A DNA stretch of 9,774 bases from Pseudomonadota bacterium (GTDB taxonomy: Bacteria > Pseudomonadota > Alphaproteobacteria > Acetobacterales > Acetobacteraceae), in NCBI GenBank assembly GCA_021819535.1, contig JAKAQU010000084.1, forward strand, positions 1 to 9,774, given 5' to 3'. Below are positions 5,466-9,774 of the stretch, in pieces. Position numbers and translations under genes: made by a program. Below the pieces are notes generated by a model. The model saw only the letters and a program-made list of their open reading frames with translations. It made no database searches and was not told where the DNA came from. Numbering within the stretch: position 1 is the stretch's first letter; every line of letters starts with the position of its first letter.

Positions 5466-7025
5466 GTGCCGCTCTATCTCGTGCCGCTTTCGGCGCCCGT
5501 GATGCTGCTCCTCGCCGGAGCTATTGGCTTTCTGAATCCCGGCCGGCGGCCGAAATGGGCCCTTGTATCGGCTGAAGCCGCCTCGCTCCTCGCATTGCTC
5601 GCGGCGATCTTATCGGCCGGCGAGCTTTTCCTCGCGGGCGCCGGCGACAGTCCCGTCATCGGGTTGCGGGACGGCGGTCTATCTGCCCGGCTCGACGCCG
5701 TCAGCGCGACAATGTTGCTTCTGGTGACGTTCGTCGGCTGGGTCGTGATCCGCTACGCGCGGACCTATCTTGACGGCGAAGCCCGCCAAGGCGCCTTCAC
5801 CGGCTGGCTCTGCCTGACGCTGGCCGCGGTCGCCCTGCTGGTGACCGCCGGCAATCTGTTCCAGCTCATGGCGGCTTGGATTGCGACCAGCCTCTTCCTG
5901 CACCGGCTTCTGCTGTTCTATCCGCGGCGAATAGCGGCGCGGCGAGCCGGGCGCAAGAAATTCATCACGGCGCGGCTTGGCGATGCCTCGCTCCTGGCCG
6001 CCGCGCTCTTGCTGTTCGCCGCGGATCGGACTTCTGATATCGGGACGATCCTTGCCGCCGCGCGCTCAGGCTCGGGAGGAGGACTTGCCGTCGGCGCCGC
6101 CATTTTCTTGGCGATCGCCGCCATGCTCAAATCGGCGCAGTTTCCCTCCCATGGCTGGCTCACCGAGGTCATGGAGACGCCGACGCCGGTATCGGCGCTC
6201 CTCCACGCCGGTGTGATCAACGCCGGCGGCTTCCTGCTGATCCGGTTTGCCGAAATCATGCTTCTCGCGCCTGGTGTCCTCGCCGCGCTGGTCGTGATCG
6301 GCGGGTTCACGGCGCTCTATGGCAGTCTGGTCATGTTGACCCAGCCTGCGGTGAAGACCTCGCTCGCCTGGTCCACTGTCGCGCAGATGGGGTTCATGAT
6401 CCTGGAGTGCGGCCTGGCGCTTTTCCCTCTGGCGCTGCTGCATATCGTGGCCCACTCGCTCTACAAGGCGCATTCGTTTCTGGCGTCGGGCGGCGCCGTG
6501 GAGCGGGTCGCGGCGATCCGCAGGCCAGGCCCGGTCGCCGTGCCGAAAGCGGGGGCCGTTCTGCGCGCTTTCCTCTCGGCGCTCGTGATCTACGCCCTCG
6601 TCGGGGCCGGCTTCGGCTTTGGCCACAAGTCTCCGCAGGCGATCGCGCTCGGCGCCATTCTGATCTTCGGCGTCGCCTACCTGCTGGCGCAAGGGTTCGC
6701 CGATGCGGCGCCGAGAGCGTTGACCCGGCGCACGGCCGTCTATGCTGTGGCGACCTCGGTCAGCTATTTCGCCCTTCAATGGGCGGCGACCTCGCTCACC
6801 GCGAACGTCTTGCCGGCGCCACCGGTCCCCGGCCCGCTGGAATGGGCGCTGATCGCCCTTGCCGTCGCAAGCTTCGGCCTCGTCGCCATCGTGCAGGCCA
6901 TGTTTCCCCTCTGGGCCTACCACCCCGCGGCCGCCGGCCTGCGCGTGCATCTCTCCAACGGGTTCTACGCCAACGCGATTTTCGACCGGCTGATCGGCGC
7001 CTGGTCCATCCGCAACTCTTCCTAA
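5466..7025 (+). CDS. dabB: DabB, NuoL-like membrane subunit of the DIC (CO2/bicarbonate) uptake complex
   Basis: DabB is the cation-conducting membrane partner of DabA. It belongs to the Proton_antipo_M (NuoL/MrpA) family and is thought to power DabA with a proton or sodium gradient. I start at GTG 5466, which has AGGGGG 6 nt upstream (519 residues). GTG 5427 is in frame and adds 13 residues but has no ribosome site and would be almost leaderless. About 13-14 membrane spans are visible. The core motif AMLKSAQFPSHGWLTEVMET is at about residues 219-238, with channel Lys222 and His229, followed by PTPVSALLHAGVINAGGFLL with His247. The equivalent of the NuoL TM5 'WE' glutamate is Trp138-Ile139, so that acid is absent. 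The long amphipathic C-terminal arm of true NuoL is also absent. The dabA start follows 16 nt after the stop, and the pair is an operon. Mrp or NDH-1 subunits are alternatives, but the DUF2309 neighbour settles the call. Confidence 0.93.
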   Translation: MPLYLVPLSAPVMLLLAGAIGFLNPGRRPKWALVSAEAASLLALLAAILSAGELFLAGAGDSPVIGLRDGGLSARLDAVSATMLLLVTFVGWVVIRYARTYLDGEARQGAFTGWLCLTLAAVALLVTAGNLFQLMAAWIATSLFLHRLLLFYPRRIAARRAGRKKFITARLGDASLLAAALLLFAADRTSDIGTILAAARSGSGGGLAVGAAIFLAIAAMLKSAQFPSHGWLTEVMETPTPVSALLHAGVINAGGFLLIRFAEIMLLAPGVLAALVVIGGFTALYGSLVMLTQPAVKTSLAWSTVAQMGFMILECGLALFPLALLHIVAHSLYKAHSFLASGGAVERVAAIRRPGPVAVPKAGAVLRAFLSALVIYALVGAGFGFGHKSPQAIALGAILIFGVAYLLAQGFADAAPRALTRRTAVYAVATSVSYFALQWAATSLTANVLPAPPVPGPLEWALIALAVASFGLVAIVQAMFPLWAYHPAAAGLRVHLSNGFYANAIFDRLIGAWSIRNSS

Positions 7026-7041
7026 GCCGCGAGGAACGACC

Positions 7042-9429
7042 ATGACCCGCGAAATCCCCTCGGCCTGGCCCGCTCCGCACGCGTTGCAGGCTGCCATGGA
7101 TCGCGCCGCCCGCGCGCTGCCGCCCGCATGGCCCTTGGCGTCCAGCGTTGCGGTCAATCCGTTTCTTGGGCAAACCGATGAGCCCCTTGCCAAGGTCGGC
7201 GCACGGCTCGCGCGGGTCGCGGGCGCTCCCGTCACCATGCCGCGTTGCTGGTATGCGGAGAAAATCACCGCGGGCGTGATCAGCGACGCCGACCTCGCGG
7301 CAGCGCTCGCGAACGCCGGAAGGGAGCCAAGACCGGCCGATGTCGCGGCTTTGCGGGAGGCGGCCTGTCTAGAAGTTCCGCCGCCCCGCGCGCTGCCGAC
7401 GATCGCGGACCTTGCGGCCCGGATATCCGGAATCGATTGGCCGGGAATAATCACCGAGAGATTAGGCGCTTGGGCCGCGAGCTATTTCGACGAGGGACAG
7501 GCGTTGTGGGCGGCGCCGAAAGGAAAGAGCGCCTATGCCGCCTGGCGGGCAGTCGCGGCCCATGATCTCATACCCGAAATCGCCGGGCTACCCGGCTTTG
7601 CCCTTCACGTATCGGAGGCGCCGGAAACCGCTATCGCGGCCGTCGAGCGGGTTGTCGCTCAGCTTTGCCTCCCCCGAGACGCCGCCGAAACCTACTTCCA
7701 TCAAATGCTCATGACGCTTGGCGGCTGGGCACACTACGCTCGCTACAGGCTGTGGCAGGCCGAACTCGCCGGCGAAACCGACGCGGTGATCACTGACCTC
7801 CTTGCGATCCGGCTGATCTGGGAAGAAGCGCTCTTTCTCCGCCACGCGAGCGAAATGGCAGCCCCGTGGGCGAGCGTGCGGAAGGCGCACGCGGCGCCGA
7901 TTGCGCCAACCCTGGATTTCGCAATCGACGCCATCCTGCAGGAGGCCGCCGAGCGAGCCGCGCAAAGAGCGTTGGCTCAGACACTCGCGGGCCCATCGCA
8001 GCCAGCGATCCGTTCTCGTCCCGCCCTCCAGGCCGCCTTTTGTATCGATGTCCGTTCCGAGATCTTTCGCCGAGCCCTCGAAAGCATCGATCCGCGGATC
8101 CAGACGATGGGCCTCGCGGGCTTCTTCGGCCTGACCACCGCACATCGCAGGTTCGCCTCGGATGTCGAGGAAAGGCGACTGCCAGTCCTGCTCAATCCCG
8201 CGCTCAGCTCGTGCTCCGGCGGCCCCGAATCGCACGCGAAGGACCAGTCCACGCGTTTCAAGGCACGCGCGAAACGCGCCTGGGGCCGGTTCAAGCTCGC
8301 CGCCGTCTCATCCTTCGCCTTCGTCGAGGCGACAGGTCCGGTCTATGTCGGAAAGCTCCTCGCCGACAGCTTCGGGCTGCATGGCGCTCAGCCGCCGCGG
8401 GACCCGCCGCCTCGGCTTGATCCGGCATTGGATGAGGCGGCCAAAATCAAGACCGCGGAGAACGTGCTTCGGGCGATGTCCCTGACCGGCGATTTCGCGC
8501 GGCTCGTGCTGCTCGTGGGTCACGGCGCCAATGTCGTCAACAATCCGCATGCGAGCGCACTGCATTGCGGCGCCTGCGGGGGCTACTCGGGCGAAGTCAA
8601 TGCGCGGTTGCTCGCCTTGCTTCTCAACGAAGCGGAGGTGAGAGAAGGGCTTGCACAGAACGGCATCGAGATCCCTGACGACACGCTCTTCCTGGCGGCG
8701 CTGCACGACACCACCACTGACAATGTGACGCTATATGCCGAGGATCATCCTTCATCCGCCCACATGATCGACCTAAAACAGGCCAAGGCCTGGCTCGCAT
8801 CGGCGGGCAAAATCTGTCGGACCGAGCGCGCCCTCCGCCTGCCGCGCGCGGAAAGCGAGGCCGCCATTCGAAAGAGGAGCCGCGACTGGTCCGAGACCCG
8901 GCCCGAATGGGCGCTCGCCGGATGCCAGGCCTTCATCGCCGCGCCGCGCCGGCGCACAATCGGCAAGAGCCTGGAAGGGCGCGCCTTCCTGCATGACTAC
9001 GACTGGAACGAAGACACGCGCTTCAGCGTTCTTGAGTTGATTTTGACCGCTCCGGTCATCGTCGCGAGTTGGATCAGCTTGCAATACTATGGATCGACGG
9101 TGGCGCCCGAGATCTTCGGAGCGGGCAACAAGCTTCTGCACAACGTCATCGGCGGGGTCGGGGTGGTCGAGGGCAATGGCGGTGCCTTGCGCGTCGGCCT
9201 GCCATGGCAATCGGTTCACGACGGCGAACGCTATGCGCACGATCCCTTGCGCCTGTCGGTTTGCATCGAGGCGCCGCGCGAAGCCATGTCGCAAATCCTG
9301 CGCCGTCACGCAACTGTACGCGCCTTGTTCGACAATGGCTGGATGCACCTCTTCGCCCTCGATGAGGAAGGGCGCATGGCCTGGCGTTACACCGGTGATC
9401 TGCAGTGGAGAGCGATGGGTGAGGATTAA
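7042..9429 (+). CDS. dabA: DabA, DUF2309 beta-carbonic-anhydrase-like subunit of the DIC uptake complex
   Basis: This 795-residue DUF2309 (PF10070) protein is the probable catalytic subunit of the Dab energy-coupled CO2/bicarbonate pump. It is a peripheral cytoplasmic protein that hydrates CO2 vectorially when bound to DabB. The ATG at 7042 follows GAGGAA (7031-7036). N-terminal family landmarks include PLASSVAVNPFLGQTD (31-46). The zinc site characterised in Halothiobacillus DabA is fully conserved: FCIDVRSEIFRRALES supplies Cys334, Asp336 and Arg338; VGHGANVVNNPHAS supplies His494; and LHCGACGGYSGEVNAR supplies Cys509. The 15-residue His-to-Cys spacing equals that of the known protein. The C terminus has GAGNKLLHNVIGGVGVVEGN and LRVGLPWQSVHDG, typical of the family. 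Nothing is missing or frameshifted, and the length is within the family's range. Co-transcription with dabB is near certain, with control by the divergent LysR likely. Confidence 0.97.
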   Translation: MTREIPSAWPAPHALQAAMDRAARALPPAWPLASSVAVNPFLGQTDEPLAKVGARLARVAGAPVTMPRCWYAEKITAGVISDADLAAALANAGREPRPADVAALREAACLEVPPPRALPTIADLAARISGIDWPGIITERLGAWAASYFDEGQALWAAPKGKSAYAAWRAVAAHDLIPEIAGLPGFALHVSEAPETAIAAVERVVAQLCLPRDAAETYFHQMLMTLGGWAHYARYRLWQAELAGETDAVITDLLAIRLIWEEALFLRHASEMAAPWASVRKAHAAPIAPTLDFAIDAILQEAAERAAQRALAQTLAGPSQPAIRSRPALQAAFCIDVRSEIFRRALESIDPRIQTMGLAGFFGLTTAHRRFASDVEERRLPVLLNPALSSCSGGPESHAKDQSTRFKARAKRAWGRFKLAAVSSFAFVEATGPVYVGKLLADSFGLHGAQPPRDPPPRLDPALDEAAKIKTAENVLRAMSLTGDFARLVLLVGHGANVVNNPHASALHCGACGGYSGEVNARLLALLLNEAEVREGLAQNGIEIPDDTLFLAALHDTTTDNVTLYAEDHPSSAHMIDLKQAKAWLASAGKICRTERALRLPRAESEAAIRKRSRDWSETRPEWALAGCQAFIAAPRRRTIGKSLEGRAFLHDYDWNEDTRFSVLELILTAPVIVASWISLQYYGSTVAPEIFGAGNKLLHNVIGGVGVVEGNGGALRVGLPWQSVHDGERYAHDPLRLSVCIEAPREAMSQILRRHATVRALFDNGWMHLFALDEEGRMAWRYTGDLQWRAMGED

Positions 9430-9591
9430 TCCGCCTCATCCCGGAGCCTGATGGCGCCACGCGATGAGCGCGGGTATCGGCGCCGATCCCTTGCCCCTGG
9501 AGCAAGATGAGTTAGCGTGGTCGCCGATCGCGGTGGCGCCGGGTGGTCCGGGGCGCCATCGGCGCCTGGCATGATTGGCGGGGAAAGCGGC
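9430..9591. other. 162-nt spacer with five GGCGCC palindromes
   Basis: No recognisable gene lies here. GGCGCC occurs at 9453, 9479, 9535, 9552 and 9561. One copy is the core of a perfect 12-nt palindrome ATCGGCGCCGAT (9476-9487), and GATGGCGCC (9450-9458) is inverted as GGCGCCATC (9552-9560). Strong local RNA structure is expected just ahead of the next gene. There is no T-run after any of these, so an intrinsic terminator is not supported and read-through from dabA is plausible. Confidence 0.5.
9464..9574 (+). CDS. Possible 36-residue small ORF
   Basis: ATG at 9464 opens a 36-codon frame (MSAGIGADPLPLEQDELAWS and 16 more residues, Gly/Pro/Arg-rich at the end) that stops at TGA 9572-9574. 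The stop overlaps an ATG at 9571 which is in frame with the downstream iron-sulfur subunit, an ATGA arrangement typical of coupled genes. Third positions are mostly G or C, like the neighbours. Against it, no Shine-Dalgarno lies at a useful distance and the sequence matches no family I know. It may be chance or the residue of a decayed gene. Confidence 0.22.
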   Translation: MSAGIGADPLPLEQDELAWSPIAVAPGGPGRHRRLA

Positions 9592-9774
9592 ATGAGCGGC
9601 GTGCGTGGGGTGTTTTTTCTCGACACCGGGGAGTGCGGCGGCTGCGCGCTTGAGATGCGTCTCGTCGGCGCCGCTCTCGCCAAGGCCGAACTCTCTCTCG
9701 TGTCATCGCCCGGAGAGGCGCTGATCCTGCTCGTCGCCGGGCCGCTGACCCGTGCCATGGACTACGCGCTAGAT
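9592..9774 (+). CDS. NuoB / group-4 hydrogenase small-subunit-like Fe-S protein, 3' end missing
   Basis: The frame runs off the window after 61 codons with no stop. I start at ATG 9592, preceded by GGGGAAAG about 6 nt upstream. ATG 9571 and GTG 9517 are in frame alternatives without ribosome sites. The visible part reads MSGVRGVFFLDTGECGGCAL followed by EMRL, with Cys15 and Cys18 in C-x2-C, then SSPGEALILLVAGPLTRAM. This matches the N-terminal cluster-binding region of the NADH-quinone oxidoreductase 20-kDa family, and is closest in pattern to HycG/HyfI-type small subunits (CGGCNGC..., then SPRHADILL.TG.VTRAM) rather than true NuoB, which has adjacent cysteines. Such subunits carry the [4Fe-4S] cluster nearest the quinone or NiFe site. 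Whether the rest of the protein and a large subunit exist cannot be seen here. Same-strand position behind dabBA suggests a common operon. Confidence 0.8.
   Translation, partial: MSGVRGVFFLDTGECGGCALEMRLVGAALAKAELSLVSSPGEALILLVAGPLTRAMDYALD

Noticed and set aside
6066..7454. 462-codon open frame on the minus strand across the dabB/dabA junction
   Set aside because: It is antisense to two clearly identified proteins. Its product is Arg/Gly/Ala-rich with no recognisable domain, and long antisense frames are common in high-GC DNA.
9430..9591. Intrinsic terminator after dabA
   Set aside because: Hairpins are possible but none is followed by a T-run, and the next gene is on the same strand with its own ribosome site, so an operon continuation is more likely.

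Overview
The window is high-GC DNA (roughly two thirds G+C, with a moderate dip between about 3.9 and 5.4 kb). Gene families and codon style suggest a proteobacterium, probably an alphaproteobacterium with both nitrogen-oxide metabolism and autotrophic or CO2-related metabolism. No rRNA or other taxonomic marker is present, so the placement is inference. Genes are tightly packed. I see no complete tRNA, insertion sequence, CRISPR array or phage gene.

Left module, 1 to about 4420, all on the + strand: a nitric-oxide / denitrification accessory cluster. It opens with the 3' part of a two-domain DUF2249 protein, then a MIP18 (DUF59) iron-sulfur assembly factor, a 79-residue unknown helical protein, a stand-alone DUF2249 protein and a DUF4213/DUF364 'putative heavy-metal chelation' protein. 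Several of these overlap by 4 to 8 nt or nearly touch, as in an operon. After a 135-nt gap come a DUF488 (YeaO-like) protein, an NnrS-family haem/copper membrane protein and an NsrR-type Rrf2 regulator that keeps its three cluster cysteines plus Asp8 and Arg12. NnrS with NsrR ties the module to NO. The upstream genes look like metal-cofactor maturation or repair functions that would suit it.

Right module, about 4470 to the end: a dissolved-inorganic-carbon (DIC) uptake locus. A LysR regulator (minus strand) diverges from dabB (NuoL-like cation channel subunit) and dabA (DUF2309, beta-carbonic-anhydrase-like, with the complete Cys-x-Asp-x-Arg, His and Cys active-site set). The roughly 107-nt divergent spacer is AT-rich. 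It holds two short dyads and plausible promoters in both directions, a typical LysR-type control region.

After dabA there is a 162-nt spacer with five GGCGCC palindromes and a possible 36-codon ORF. The window then ends inside a gene for a NuoB/HycG-like iron-sulfur small subunit (C-x2-C motif). A complex-I or group-4-hydrogenase-like electron-transfer subunit directly behind dabBA is the most interesting point here. It raises the possibility of a redox-linked version of the Dab CO2/bicarbonate pump, which only the sequence beyond 9774 can test.
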